A stretch of 64,000 nucleotides of DNA from Pseudomonas sp. GD03944 (GTDB lineage Bacteria > Pseudomonadota > Gammaproteobacteria > Pseudomonadales > Pseudomonadaceae), in the NCBI RefSeq assembly GCF_029839275.1, contig NZ_JAOCAH010000012.1:92268-156267 (forward strand), in the 5' to 3' direction. Positions 26,542-39,531 of this stretch are shown in pieces (positions within the stretch are counted from its first letter, which is position 1; every line of letters begins with the position of its first letter). The position numbers were made by a program, and so were the translations under genes. The notes under the pieces are model-generated. The model was given only the letters and a program-made list of their open reading frames with translations. It made no database searches and was not told the origin of the DNA.

Positions 26542-27909
26542 ATGTCCCCAATCCGTGAAACCATTGCCGCCGTCGCCACTGCACAGGGTCGTGGTGGGGT
26601 CGGGATCGTCCGCATTTCCGGACCGCTTGCCGGTACGCTCGCCCGCTCGCTGTGCCAACGGGAGCTCAAGCCGCGCTACGCCCACTACGGCCCGTTCTTC
26701 GCCGAGAACGACCAGGTGCTCGATGAAGGCCTGGCGCTGTTCTTCCCCGGCCCGAATTCGTTCACCGGCGAAGACGTCTTGGAATTGCAGGGGCACGGTG
26801 GTCCGGTGGTTCTCGACCTGCTGCTGCGCCACTGCCTGCAGCTCGGCGCGCGCCTGGCCCGTCCTGGCGAGTTCAGCGAACGCGCCTTCCTCAATGACAA
26901 GCTCGACCTGGCCCAGGCCGAGGCGATCGCCGACCTGATCGAGGCCAGTTCCGAACAGGCTGCCCGCAATGCGCTGCGCTCCCTGCAGGGCGAATTTTCC
27001 CGGCGTGTGCACAGCCTGACCGAGCGCCTGATCAACCTGCGTATCTATGTCGAAGCCGCCATCGACTTTCCCGAGGAGGAAATCGACTTCCTTGCCGATG
27101 GCCACGTGTTGGGCCTGTTGGAGGCGGTGCGCAACGAACTGGCCGGTGTGCTGCGCGAAGCCGGGCAGGGCGCGCTGCTGCGCGAGGGCATGACGGTGGT
27201 CATTGCCGGTCGGCCGAATGCCGGTAAATCCAGCCTGCTCAATGCCCTGGCCGGACGTGAAGCGGCGATCGTCACGGAGATCGCCGGCACAACCCGGGAC
27301 ATTCTGCGCGAACATATCCACATCGACAGCATGCCGCTACACGTGGTGGACACCGCCGGTTTACGCGATACCGACGACCAGGTGGAGAAGATCGGGGTCG
27401 AGCGTGCTCTGAAGGCCATCGGTGAAGCCGACCGGATCCTGCTGGTGGTGGATGCGACTGCGCCTGAAGCTGCCGATCCCTTCGCGTTGTGGCCGGAATT
27501 CCTCGACCAGCGCCCCGACCCGTCCAGGGTCACGCTGATTCGCAACAAGGCGGATCTATCCGCTGAACCGGTTGCCCTCGAGGTCAGCGAAGACGGCCAT
27601 GTGACCATCAGCCTGTCAGCTAAATCCAGCGCCGGCCTCGACCTGCTGCGCGATCACCTGAAAGCCTGCATGGGTTACGAGCAGACCGCGGAAAGCGGCT
27701 TCAGCGCACGCCGGCGGCACCTGGAGGCCCTGCGCCAGGCCTCTGCACACCTGGATCATGGCCATGCCCAATTGACCCTCGCCGGCGCCGGTGAATTGTT
27801 GGCTGAGGACCTGCGACAGGCGCAGCATGCGCTGGGCGAAATCACCGGCGCTTTCAGTTCGGATGACCTGCTCGGTCGAATCTTCTCCAGCTTCTGCATC
27901 GGCAAGTAA
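26542..27909 (+). CDS. mnmE: tRNA uridine-5-carboxymethylaminomethyl(34) synthesis GTPase
   Basis: GTPase that works with MnmG to modify the wobble uridine of several tRNAs, 455 aa. ATG at 26542 (MSPIRETIAAVATAQGRGGV) gives the normal length; the frame extends upstream through the terminator without conserved sequence. The G domain shows GRPNAGKSSLLN, DTAGLRD and NKAD. The C-terminus ends with the catalytic CIGK. The partner mnmG follows after a 528-base gap with origin-like features. Confidence 0.97.
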   Translation: MSPIRETIAAVATAQGRGGVGIVRISGPLAGTLARSLCQRELKPRYAHYGPFFAENDQVLDEGLALFFPGPNSFTGEDVLELQGHGGPVVLDLLLRHCLQLGARLARPGEFSERAFLNDKLDLAQAEAIADLIEASSEQAARNALRSLQGEFSRRVHSLTERLINLRIYVEAAIDFPEEEIDFLADGHVLGLLEAVRNELAGVLREAGQGALLREGMTVVIAGRPNAGKSSLLNALAGREAAIVTEIAGTTRDILREHIHIDSMPLHVVDTAGLRDTDDQVEKIGVERALKAIGEADRILLVVDATAPEAADPFALWPEFLDQRPDPSRVTLIRNKADLSAEPVALEVSEDGHVTISLSAKSSAGLDLLRDHLKACMGYEQTAESGFSARRRHLEALRQASAHLDHGHAQLTLAGAGELLAEDLRQAQHALGEITGAFSSDDLLGRIFSSFCIGK

Positions 27910-28437
27910 AACGCCGCCTCTCCCCGATAGAACCGTAGCCCCGACAGGGTTACAGCTATCCCTGAGCGCGCCTTGCGCGCTACAAGAAGCCTGTACCACG
28001 ACCCTGTTTGATTTGCTAACAGGGTGAAATAAGCCCTGTGGAAAACCGTGCCTGAACCCAGTCCATAACCCGGTTGAAAAGCCGGGGAGAAACCACCTTG
28101 TGGATAACCACCCTTTCCATACACAGGTTACAGACCGCTATCCAACAGTCAGTGGCCAGGAAAATCACAGGGTTTTGAAACGCTGCAGCCCTTGTAGGGT
28201 TAAGCCTGCAGCAATCTATCCACAGATAAGACGCACATAAGAAATAAACATATAAACAAGCCTTTATAAAAATTCATTCTTTTATTCTTTATTAACATCT
28301 CTTTCCCGGGTCTTCCCAGAGCTGGCTATTTTTTGTGCAAAAGGCTTCATTCACACTAGGTAAATCCCTATACTTGCCGGCTCTTCTGCTTTCGTAAGCA
28401 AATCCCTCCCTTTTGAAACAGGCACACGAGGTGCGTG
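27910..28437. other. Origin-like intergenic region upstream of mnmG
   Basis: This 528-base gap has no credible gene. It contains a perfect DnaA box TGTGGATAA at 28099-28107, one-mismatch boxes at 28037-28045 (TGTGGAAAA) and 28216-28224 (CTATCCACA), and a strongly AT-rich run at about 28225-28305. The same combination marks the dnaA-rpmH interval, and in E. coli oriC adjoins mnmG. It may be an ancestral or auxiliary origin element as well as the mnmG promoter region. Confidence 0.55.
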
Positions 28438-30329
<1,892 letters not shown>

Positions 30330-30330
<1 letters not shown>

Positions 30331-30977
30331 TGTCTGCGGTCACTACCCGTCATGCCGAGGAACTCATCGAAGGCGCCCGCGAGCTGGGCATCGAGCTCAC
30401 GGCTCGGCAGCAGGAGCTGTTGCTCGGCTACCTGGCCCTGCTGATCAAGTGGAACAAGGCCTACAATCTGACGGCTGTGCGCGATCCTGATGAAATGGTT
30501 TCGCGCCATCTGCTCGACAGCCTGAGCGTGGTTTCGTACGTGGCCGAGGCTGGGGATAACTGGCTGGATGTGGGCAGCGGCGGCGGCATGCCGGGTGTGC
30601 CCCTGGCAATCATGTTCCCCGAACGCCGTTTCACCCTGCTGGATTCCAACGGCAAGAAGACCCGCTTCCTGACCCAGGTGAAGCTCGAGCTGAAGCTGGA
30701 CAACCTCAAGGTTATCCACAGCCGCGTCGAAGCGTTCACCCCTGAACAGCCATTCACTGGCATCAGTTCACGGGCCTTCAGTTCGCTTGAAGACTTTTCC
30801 AGCTGGACCCGTCACCTGGGCAACGGCGAGACCCAGTGGCTGGCCATGAAGGGCGTACACCCGGATGACGAGCTGCAGGCCCTGCCGGCGGACTTTCGTC
30901 TCACTGCCACGCATGTGCTCAAGGTTCCCGGTTGCCAAGGTCAGCGCCATCTGCTGATACTGCGACGCTCGGTCTAG
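30330..30977 (+). CDS. rsmG: 16S rRNA (guanine(527)-N(7))-methyltransferase
   Basis: SAM-dependent methyltransferase acting on G527 of 16S rRNA, 215 aa. Motif I is WLDVGSGGGMPGVPLAI, and the N-terminal pattern KWNKAYNLTAVRDPDEMVSR is typical. Its ATG overlaps the mnmG stop (TGATG). A perfect DnaA box lies at 30712-30720 within the gene. parA starts 13 bases downstream. Confidence 0.96.
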
Positions 30978-30990
30978 GGGGAACGGCAGC

Positions 30991-31779
30991 ATGGCAAAGG
31001 TATTCGCAATCGCTAACCAGAAAGGCGGTGTGGGCAAGACCACCACCTGCATCAACCTGGCTGCGTCACTGGTGGCGACCAAGCGCCGCGTGCTGCTGAT
31101 CGACCTCGATCCCCAGGGCAACGCGACCATGGGCAGCGGTGTCGACAAGCATGGCCTGGATCACTCGATCTACGACGTGCTGATCGGCGAGTGCAACCTG
31201 GTCGATGCCATGCAGTTTTCCGAGCATGGCGGCTACCAGCTGCTGCCGGCCAACCGCGACCTGACCGCCGCCGAAGTGGCACTGCTGGAAATGAAGATGA
31301 AGGAAAGCCGCCTGCGTTATGCCCTGGCGCCTATCCGCGAGAACTACGACTACATCCTCATCGACTGCCCGCCGGCCCTGTCGATGCTGACCATCAACGC
31401 CCTGGTGGCCGCCGATGGCGTCATTATCCCCATGCAGTGCGAGTACTACGCGCTGGAGGGGCTGAGTGACCTGGTCAACAGCATTCAGCGTATCGCCCAG
31501 CTGTTGAACCCGAGCCTGAAGATCGAAGGCCTGCTGCGCACCATGTACGATCCGCGCATCAGCCTGACCAATGATGTTTCTGCACAGCTCAAGGAACATT
31601 TCGCCGACAAGCTGTACCAAACCGTGATCCCGCGTAACGTGCGCCTGGCCGAGGCCCCGAGCTTCGGCATGCCGGCGCTGGTCTACGACAAGCAATCCCG
31701 TGGTGCCATCGCCTACCTGGCGCTGGCGGGCGAACTGGTTCGGCGCCAACGCACCAGTGCCCACACTGCAACTGCATAA
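30991..31779 (+). CDS. parA: Chromosome partitioning ATPase ParA (Soj)
   Basis: Deviant Walker-type ATPase driving segregation of the ParB-parS complex, 262 aa. The deviant Walker A is KGGVGKTT at residues 10-17, followed by LIDLDPQGNAT and the YILIDCPPALSMLT motif. It has no N-terminal DNA-binding extension, as expected for chromosomal ParA. parB follows 11 bases downstream and parS sites lie 11 kb to the left. Confidence 0.97.
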   Translation: MAKVFAIANQKGGVGKTTTCINLAASLVATKRRVLLIDLDPQGNATMGSGVDKHGLDHSIYDVLIGECNLVDAMQFSEHGGYQLLPANRDLTAAEVALLEMKMKESRLRYALAPIRENYDYILIDCPPALSMLTINALVAADGVIIPMQCEYYALEGLSDLVNSIQRIAQLLNPSLKIEGLLRTMYDPRISLTNDVSAQLKEHFADKLYQTVIPRNVRLAEAPSFGMPALVYDKQSRGAIAYLALAGELVRRQRTSAHTATA

Positions 31780-31790
31780 GGAAATTTCGC

Positions 31791-32663
31791 ATGGCTGCCA
31801 AGAAACGAGGGCTGGGTCGAGGCCTGGATGCTCTCCTGGGAGGGACCAGCGCCGCTGCCTTGCAGGAAGAAGCCACCGAGGTCGATAGCCGCGAACTGCA
31901 ACACCTGCCCCTGGACCTGATCCAGCGTGGCAAGTACCAGCCTCGTCGTGACATGGACCCGACCGCACTGGAAGAACTCGCCCAGTCGATCAAGGCCCAG
32001 GGCATCCTGCAGCCCATCGTCGTGCGCCCCATCGGCGGTGGCCGTTTCGAAATCATCGCCGGTGAGCGCCGTTGGCGCGCGTCCCAGCAGGCCGGTATCG
32101 AGCGTATTCCGGCCATGGTCCGCGACCTGCCCGATGAAGCGGCCATCGCCATGGCGCTGATCGAGAACATCCAGCGCGAAGACCTCAACCCGATCGAAGA
32201 AGCGGTTGCGTTGCAGCGCCTGCAACAGGAATTCCAGCTGACCCAGCAACAGGTCGCCGAAGCCGTGGGCAAGTCCCGCGTGACCATCACCAACCTGCTG
32301 CGCCTGATCGCCCTGCCGGAGGAGATCAAGACCCTCCTTTCCCACGGTGATCTGGAAATGGGACATGCCCGTGCGCTGCTCGGTCTGCCCCTCGAACAAC
32401 AGGTGGAAGGGGCGCGACACGTTGTCGCACGGGGCCTGACGGTCCGTCAGACCGAAGCCCTGGTCAGGCAGTGGTTGAACGGCAAGGACAATACGGTTGC
32501 ACCGACCAAGGCTGATCCCGACATCAGTCGACTGGAACAGCGCCTGGCTGAGCGCCTGGGCTCGCCGGTGCAAATCAAGCACGGACAGAAAGGTAAAGGG
32601 CAGTTGGTTATCCGCTACAACTCCCTCGATGAACTGCAGGGCGTTCTGGCCCACATTCGCTGA
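31791..32663 (+). CDS. parB: Chromosome partitioning protein ParB (Spo0J)
   Basis: CTP-dependent parS-binding clamp protein, 290 aa. It begins with KKRGLGRGLDALLG, which resembles the ParA-interacting N-terminal motif. Box II is visible as ERRWRA preceded by FEIIAG. The helix-turn-helix is in LTQQQVAEAVGKSRVTITNL, and the C-terminal dimerisation segment covers about 245-290. It works with ParA and the parS sites in recF. Confidence 0.97.
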   Translation: MAAKKRGLGRGLDALLGGTSAAALQEEATEVDSRELQHLPLDLIQRGKYQPRRDMDPTALEELAQSIKAQGILQPIVVRPIGGGRFEIIAGERRWRASQQAGIERIPAMVRDLPDEAAIAMALIENIQREDLNPIEEAVALQRLQQEFQLTQQQVAEAVGKSRVTITNLLRLIALPEEIKTLLSHGDLEMGHARALLGLPLEQQVEGARHVVARGLTVRQTEALVRQWLNGKDNTVAPTKADPDISRLEQRLAERLGSPVQIKHGQKGKGQLVIRYNSLDELQGVLAHIR

Positions 32664-32707
32664 AACAATTGGCGCTGTAGCACTAGTCGGAAATCACTAC
32701 CGGGCAG

Positions 32708-32736
32708 TTGAATGGGGGGGGAACCGCCCCTATACT
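32708..32736 (+). promoter_or_regulatory. Sigma-70 promoter of the ATP synthase operon
   Basis: TTGAAT at 32708-32713 and TATACT at 32731-32736 are spaced by exactly 17 bases. The spacer carries an unusual run of eight G followed by AACCGCCCC. It lies 87 bases upstream of atpI, in the only gap between parB and the atp genes. Confidence 0.78.
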
Positions 32737-32822
32737 CTGCGCGCATTTCGTCGGCACAAACTATGCCAAGTTATTGATTTGGCTGGCGCCGATGCCAGAG
32801 GTCTGAATCCGGGAACAACGTG

Positions 32823-33230
32823 ATGGATGTCCGCGCGCCAAAACGCATGCCCTTCCATCGTCTTCCAGTCTTCCCGGTGCTGGCCGTACAAGCCGTCGTA
32901 CTGCTGTTGCTCAGTGCTGTCATCTGGCAGTGGCAAGGTCGTATCGCTGGCTATTCGGCGTTGAGCGGTGGCCTGATTGCCTGGCTGCCGAATGTGTATT
33001 TCGCCCACAAGGCGTTCCGTTTCAGCGGGGCGCGGGCTGCTCAAGCGATAGTCCGGTCGTTTTACGCCGGCGAAGCGGGCAAGTTGATTTTGACGGCGGT
33101 GCTGTTTGCACTGACGTTTGCAGGTGTGAAGCCATTGGAGCCGCTGGCAGTATTCGGCGTGTTCTTCCTGACCCAACTGGTCAACTGGTTCGCCCCCCTG
33201 CTGATGAAAATAAGATTTTTAAGACCTTAG
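32823..33230 (+). CDS. atpI: F0F1 ATP synthase accessory subunit I
   Basis: A 135-aa membrane protein with four hydrophobic segments (about 18-37, 43-60, 80-102 and 108-128), encoded ahead of the structural atp genes. AtpI assists assembly of the c-ring. ATG at 32823 (MDVRAPKRMPFHRLPVFPV) is preferred over the GTG one codon upstream. The segment YFAHKAFRFSGARAAQAIVR is characteristic of pseudomonad AtpI. Confidence 0.92.
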   Translation: MDVRAPKRMPFHRLPVFPVLAVQAVVLLLLSAVIWQWQGRIAGYSALSGGLIAWLPNVYFAHKAFRFSGARAAQAIVRSFYAGEAGKLILTAVLFALTFAGVKPLEPLAVFGVFFLTQLVNWFAPLLMKIRFLRP

Positions 33231-33246
33231 AGCGTTTGAGGGATAT

Positions 33247-34116
33247 ATGGCAGCTGCAGAAACCGCTTCGGGTTATATCCAGCATCACTTGACCAACCTG
33301 ACCTACGGTCAGCATCCGGTTAATGGCTGGGGCTTCGCCCACACCGCCAAGGAAGCCCAGGAAATGGGTTTCTGGGCATTCCACGTGGATACCCTGGCGG
33401 TGTCCGTGGTACTCGGCCTGATCTTCATCCTGTTGTTCCGTGCTGCCGCCAAGCGTGCCACCTCGGGCCAACCCAGCGGCTTGCAGAACTTCGTCGAAGT
33501 GCTGGTCGAGTTCGTCGACGGCAGCGTGAAGGACACCTTCCACGGCCGTAACCCGCTGATCGCTCCGCTGGCCCTGACCATCTTCGTCTGGGTCTTCCTG
33601 ATGAACTTCATGGACCTGGTGCCTGTGGACTGGCTGCCGATGCTGGCCGCCAAGGTTGCTGGTGATCCGCACCTGTACTTCCGTGTCGTACCGACCACCG
33701 ACCCGAACGCCACCCTGGGCCTGGCCCTGTCGGTCTTCGCCCTGATCCTGTACTACAGCATCAAGGTCAAGGGCATCGGCGGTTTCCTCGGCGAGCTGAC
33801 CCTGCACCCGTTCGGCAGCAAGAACGTCTTCGTTCAGGCGCTGCTGGTTCCGGTCAACTTCCTGCTCGAATTCGTCACCCTGATCGCCAAGCCGGTTTCC
33901 CTGGCACTGCGTCTGTTCGGCAACCTGTACGCCGGCGAGCTGATCTTCATCCTCATCGCAATCATGTTCGGCGGCGGCCTGCTGCTGGGTGCGCTGGGTA
34001 TTGCCTTGCAGTGGGCGTGGGCTGTGTTCCACATCCTGATCATCGTGCTGCAAGCGTTCATCTTCATGATGCTGACCATCGTCTACCTGTCGATGGCGCA
34101 CGAAGACAACCACTAA
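33247..34116 (+). CDS. atpB: F0F1 ATP synthase subunit a
   Basis: Membrane subunit forming the proton half-channels next to the c-ring, 289 aa. The essential arginine lies in SLALRLFGNLYAGELIF. The C-terminal membrane segments and the polar helix motif (LQAFIFMMLTIVYLSMA) are intact. It lies 16 bases after atpI and 114 bases before atpE. Confidence 0.97.
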   Translation: MAAAETASGYIQHHLTNLTYGQHPVNGWGFAHTAKEAQEMGFWAFHVDTLAVSVVLGLIFILLFRAAAKRATSGQPSGLQNFVEVLVEFVDGSVKDTFHGRNPLIAPLALTIFVWVFLMNFMDLVPVDWLPMLAAKVAGDPHLYFRVVPTTDPNATLGLALSVFALILYYSIKVKGIGGFLGELTLHPFGSKNVFVQALLVPVNFLLEFVTLIAKPVSLALRLFGNLYAGELIFILIAIMFGGGLLLGALGIALQWAWAVFHILIIVLQAFIFMMLTIVYLSMAHEDNH

Positions 34117-34230
34117 GAGCGTTCTGCGCTCGAAGTGGGCGCCCGAAAGGGCAACCGAAGCAACGATTTTGCTTTACCGCTTTACCTTAGAAAACCTTAA
34201 CCAATACGACGTAAAAAGTCGGGAGGAAAG

Positions 34231-34488
34231 ATGGAAACTGTAGTTGGTCTGACCGCGATCGCTGTTGCTCTGCTGATTGGCCTGGGCGCACTGGGTACCG
34301 CTATTGGCTTCGGCCTGCTGGGCGGCAAGTTCCTGGAAGGCGCTGCGCGTCAGCCGGAAATGGTTCCGATGCTGCAAGTTAAAATGTTCATCGTCGCCGG
34401 TCTGCTCGACGCCGTGACCATGATCGGTGTTGGTATCGCACTGTTCTTCACCTTCGCGAACCCCTTCGTTGGTCAAATTGCAGGCTAA
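34231..34488 (+). CDS. atpE: F0F1 ATP synthase subunit c
   Basis: Proteolipid of the rotor ring, 85 aa, with two membrane helices. The proton-carrying Asp is in [17 protein letters not shown]. The polar loop is AARQPEM. A strong ribosome binding site (GGGAGGAAAG) directly precedes the ATG, in line with the high copy number of this subunit. Confidence 0.98.
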
Positions 34489-34545
34489 TCACTCGTCATT
34501 TCGAGTGAATTGGTTTGACGGACAACGAACGAGCGAGGTGTTGGC

Positions 34546-35016
34546 GTGAACATTAATGCAACCCTGATTGGCCAGTCCGTTGCCTTCTTCATCTTCGTGC
34601 TGTTCTGCATGAAGTACGTGTGGCCTCCGGTCATTGCGGCTTTGCAGGAACGTCAGAAGAAGATTGCAGACGGATTGGACGCTGCCAGCCGTGCGGCTCG
34701 TGACCTGGAGTTGGCCCAAGAGAAAGTGGGTCAACAACTGCGCGAAGCCAAAGGCCAGGCCGCTGAAATCATTGAGCAAGCCAAGAAACGCGCGACCCAG
34801 ATCGTCGACGAAGCCCGTGATCAGGCCCGTGTCGAAGCTGACCGTGTGAAGGCTCAGGCTCAGGCCGAGATCGAACAGGAACTGAACAGCGTCAAAGACG
34901 CCCTGCGTGCCCAAGTGGGTACCCTGGCCGTCAGCGGTGCCGAGAAGATCCTGGGCGCATCCATCGACCAAAACGCGCATGCGGAGCTGGTTTCCAAACT
35001 GGCAGCCGAAATTTAA
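34546..35016 (+). CDS. atpF: F0F1 ATP synthase subunit b
   Basis: Peripheral-stalk subunit, 156 aa. A single N-terminal membrane helix (about 5-25) is followed by a long Ala/Glu/Gln/Arg-rich coiled coil that reaches to F1. The start is GTG at 34546 (MNINATLIGQSVAFFIFVLF) preceded by GCGAGG. It is followed 14 bases later by atpH. Confidence 0.97.
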   Translation: MNINATLIGQSVAFFIFVLFCMKYVWPPVIAALQERQKKIADGLDAASRAARDLELAQEKVGQQLREAKGQAAEIIEQAKKRATQIVDEARDQARVEADRVKAQAQAEIEQELNSVKDALRAQVGTLAVSGAEKILGASIDQNAHAELVSKLAAEI

Positions 35017-35030
35017 GCGAGGGCGCGATC

Positions 35031-35567
35031 ATGGCAGAACTGACCACGCTGGCCCGACCTTACGCTAAGGCTGCCTTCGAGTACGCCCAGGCCCACCAGC
35101 AACTGGCCAATTGGTCAGCCATGCTCGGCCTGGCTGCACTGGTGTCGCAAGACGACACCATGCAGCGCGTGCTCAAGGCCCCGCGTCTGACGAGTACAGA
35201 TAAGGCCACCACCTTCATCGAGGTGTGTGGTGACAAGTTCGACGCCCAGGTACGCAATTTCATCCATGTCGTCGCCGAGAACGATCGTCTGGCCCTGTTG
35301 CCGGAAATCGTTGCCCTGTTCGAGCTGTACAAGGCCGAGCAGGAAAAATCGGTAGACGTGGACGTTACCAGTGCCTTCGCATTGAGCGATGAACAGCAAG
35401 ACAAACTCGCCAAGGTTCTCAGTGCACGGCTCGGCCGAGAAGTGCGTCTGCACGCCGCGGAAGATGCCACCCTCATCGGTGGTGTCGTGATCCGCGCCGG
35501 CGACCTGGTTATCGATGGCTCAGTTCGCGGCAAAATCGCGAAGCTGGCCGAAGCATTGAAATCTTGA
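35031..35567 (+). CDS. atpH: F0F1 ATP synthase subunit delta
   Basis: Connector between the b-stalk and the top of the alpha/beta hexamer, 178 aa. The N-terminal helical domain begins LTTLARPYAKAAFEYA. The conserved C-terminal signature is LIGGVVIRAGDLVIDGSVRG. It is positioned between atpF and atpA as usual. Confidence 0.97.
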   Translation: MAELTTLARPYAKAAFEYAQAHQQLANWSAMLGLAALVSQDDTMQRVLKAPRLTSTDKATTFIEVCGDKFDAQVRNFIHVVAENDRLALLPEIVALFELYKAEQEKSVDVDVTSAFALSDEQQDKLAKVLSARLGREVRLHAAEDATLIGGVVIRAGDLVIDGSVRGKIAKLAEALKS

Positions 35568-35588
35568 GTTTGAAGGGGCAGCAGAGCT

Positions 35589-37133
<1,545 letters not shown>

Positions 37134-37183
37134 GCCGCAGTGGGGGCCGAGAGGTCCCCGCTTGCTAACCCGATAGGTGTCAA

Positions 37184-38044
37184 ATGGCAGGCGCAAAAGA
37201 GATTCGCAGCAAGATTGCGAGCATCAAAAGCACGCAGAAGATCACCAGCGCCATGGAGAAGGTGGCGGTCAGCAAAATGCGCAAGGCACAACAGCGCATG
37301 GCAGCTAGCCGTCCCTACGCGGAGCGTATCCGCCAGGTTATTGGTCATCTGGCCAACGCCAACCCGGAATACCGTCACCCGTTCATGATCGAACGCGAAG
37401 TAAAACGCGTTGGTTATGTCGTGGTCAGCTCGGATCGTGGTCTGTGTGGTGGTCTGAACACCAACCTGTTCAAGGCTCTGGTCAAGGACATGGCGAGCAA
37501 TCGCGAGCAAGGCGTGGAGATCGATCTCTGCGTGGTTGGCAGCAAGGGTGCGGGCTTCTTCCGCAACTTTGGTGGCAACATCGTTGCTGCGATCAGCCAC
37601 CTGGGCGAGGAACCGTCGATCAATGATCTGATTGGTAGCGTCAAGGTAATGCTCGATGCCTACCTCGAAGGTCGCATCGATCGTTTGTCCGTGGTCTCGA
37701 ACAAGTTCATCAATACCATGACGCAAAAGCCGACAGTGGAGCAGTTGATTCCGCTGGTGGCTGATCCGGATCAGGAACTCAAGCATCACTGGGATTACCT
37801 GTACGAACCCGACGCCAAGGAGCTGCTGGACGGCTTGATGGTGCGTTACGTGGAGTCGCAGGTGTACCAGGCGGTGGTTGAGAACAACGCGGCTGAACAA
37901 GCGGCGCGGATGATCGCGATGAAGAACGCCACCGACAACGCTGGCGATCTGATCAAAGGCCTGCAGTTGGTTTACAACAAGGCACGTCAGGCAGCGATCA
38001 CCCAGGAAATTTCGGAAATCGTCGGCGGCGCTGCCGCGGTTTAA
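37184..38044 (+). CDS. atpG: F0F1 ATP synthase subunit gamma
   Basis: Central shaft of F1, 286 aa. The N-terminal coiled-coil helix starts AGAKEIRSKIASIKSTQKIT. The C-terminal helix ends with NKARQAAITQEISEIVGGAAAV, the family signature. RBS and start are unambiguous. It lies between atpA and atpD. Confidence 0.98.
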   Translation: MAGAKEIRSKIASIKSTQKITSAMEKVAVSKMRKAQQRMAASRPYAERIRQVIGHLANANPEYRHPFMIEREVKRVGYVVVSSDRGLCGGLNTNLFKALVKDMASNREQGVEIDLCVVGSKGAGFFRNFGGNIVAAISHLGEEPSINDLIGSVKVMLDAYLEGRIDRLSVVSNKFINTMTQKPTVEQLIPLVADPDQELKHHWDYLYEPDAKELLDGLMVRYVESQVYQAVVENNAAEQAARMIAMKNATDNAGDLIKGLQLVYNKARQAAITQEISEIVGGAAAV

Positions 38045-38074
38045 GAACGGTTCAAATATTCAGAGGAACCAAAG

Positions 38075-39451
38075 ATGAGTAGCGGACGTATCGTTCAAAT
38101 CATCGGCGCCGTTATCGACGTGGAATTCCCGCGTGATCAAGTGCCGAGTGTTTATGAAGCGCTGAAAGTAGACGGCGCCGAAACCACCCTGGAAGTTCAG
38201 CAGCAGCTGGGCGACGGCGTGGTCCGTACCATTGCGATGGGTTCGACCGAAGGCCTCAAGCGTGGCCTGAACGTCGGCAGCACTGGCGCAGGCATCCAGG
38301 TACCGGTCGGGGTGAAAACCCTGGGCCGTATCATGGACGTGCTGGGCAACCCGATCGACGAAGCCGGTCCGATTGGCGAAGAAGAGCGCTGGGGCATTCA
38401 CCGTGCCGCTCCGACCTACGCCGAGCAAGCAGGCTCCAACGAGCTGCTGGAAACAGGCATCAAGGTTATCGACCTGGTCTGCCCGTTCGCCAAGGGCGGT
38501 AAAGTCGGTCTGTTCGGTGGTGCCGGTGTCGGCAAGACCGTAAACATGATGGAACTGATCCGTAACATCGCCATCGAGCACAGCGGTTATTCCGTGTTCG
38601 CCGGTGTGGGTGAGCGTACTCGTGAGGGTAACGACTTCTACCACGAGATGAAGGACTCCAACGTTCTCGACAAGGTAGCCCTGGTCTACGGTCAGATGAA
38701 CGAGCCGCCAGGCAACCGTCTGCGCGTGGCGCTGACCGGTCTGACCATGGCCGAGAAGTTCCGTGACGAAGGCCGTGATGTTCTGTTCTTCGTGGACAAC
38801 ATCTACCGTTACACCCTGGCCGGTACCGAAGTATCCGCACTGCTCGGCCGTATGCCGTCGGCAGTAGGTTATCAGCCGACCCTGGCCGAAGAGATGGGCG
38901 TTCTGCAAGAGCGCATCACGTCGACCAAAACCGGTTCGATCACCTCGATCCAGGCCGTATACGTACCTGCGGACGACCTGACTGACCCGAGCCCGGCGAC
39001 CACCTTCGCCCACTTGGACGCCACCGTCGTACTGTCCCGTGACATCGCTTCCCTGGGTATCTACCCGGCGGTCGATCCACTCGACTCGACTTCGCGCCAG
39101 CTGGACCCGAACGTGATCGGCCAGGAGCACTACGACACCGCTCGCGGCGTTCAGTACGTGCTGCAGCGCTACAAAGAGCTGAAGGACATCATCGCGATCC
39201 TCGGCATGGACGAACTGTCGGAAGAAGACAAGCAGCTGGTATCCCGTGCTCGTAAGATCCAGCGCTTCCTGTCCCAGCCGTTCTTCGTGGCCGAAGTCTT
39301 CACCGGTTCGCCAGGCAAGTACGTTTCCCTGAAGGACACCATCGCTGGTTTCAGCGGCATCCTGAAAGGTGACTACGATCACCTGCCGGAGCAGGCGTTC
39401 TACATGGTTGGCGGCATCGAAGAAGCTGTCGAGAAAGCGAAGAAACTGTAA
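38075..39451 (+). CDS. atpD: F0F1 ATP synthase subunit beta
   Basis: Catalytic subunit of F1, 458 aa. Walker A is GGAGVGKTVNMMELI, the catalytic Glu lies in GVGERTREGNDFY, and the DELSEED-like segment reads DELSEEDKQLV. The catalytic nucleotide-site stretch PSAVGYQPTLAEEMG is present. It is the most conserved gene of the operon and leaves no doubt. Confidence 0.99.
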   Translation: MSSGRIVQIIGAVIDVEFPRDQVPSVYEALKVDGAETTLEVQQQLGDGVVRTIAMGSTEGLKRGLNVGSTGAGIQVPVGVKTLGRIMDVLGNPIDEAGPIGEEERWGIHRAAPTYAEQAGSNELLETGIKVIDLVCPFAKGGKVGLFGGAGVGKTVNMMELIRNIAIEHSGYSVFAGVGERTREGNDFYHEMKDSNVLDKVALVYGQMNEPPGNRLRVALTGLTMAEKFRDEGRDVLFFVDNIYRYTLAGTEVSALLGRMPSAVGYQPTLAEEMGVLQERITSTKTGSITSIQAVYVPADDLTDPSPATTFAHLDATVVLSRDIASLGIYPAVDPLDSTSRQLDPNVIGQEHYDTARGVQYVLQRYKELKDIIAILGMDELSEEDKQLVSRARKIQRFLSQPFFVAEVFTGSPGKYVSLKDTIAGFSGILKGDYDHLPEQAFYMVGGIEEAVEKAKKL

Positions 39452-39531
39452 TCACCCGTGCGCCCGGCAACGGGCGCTTCCGGTCCGTCTGCACACCTGG
39501 TGGGCAGACAGACCGATACGTGAGGTTAGAC

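Noticed and set aside
33377..33392. CCACGTGG core in atpB as another parS
   Set aside because: Only the inner bases match; the flanks read CATT and ATAC instead of TGTT and AACA, so it falls well short of the recF sites.
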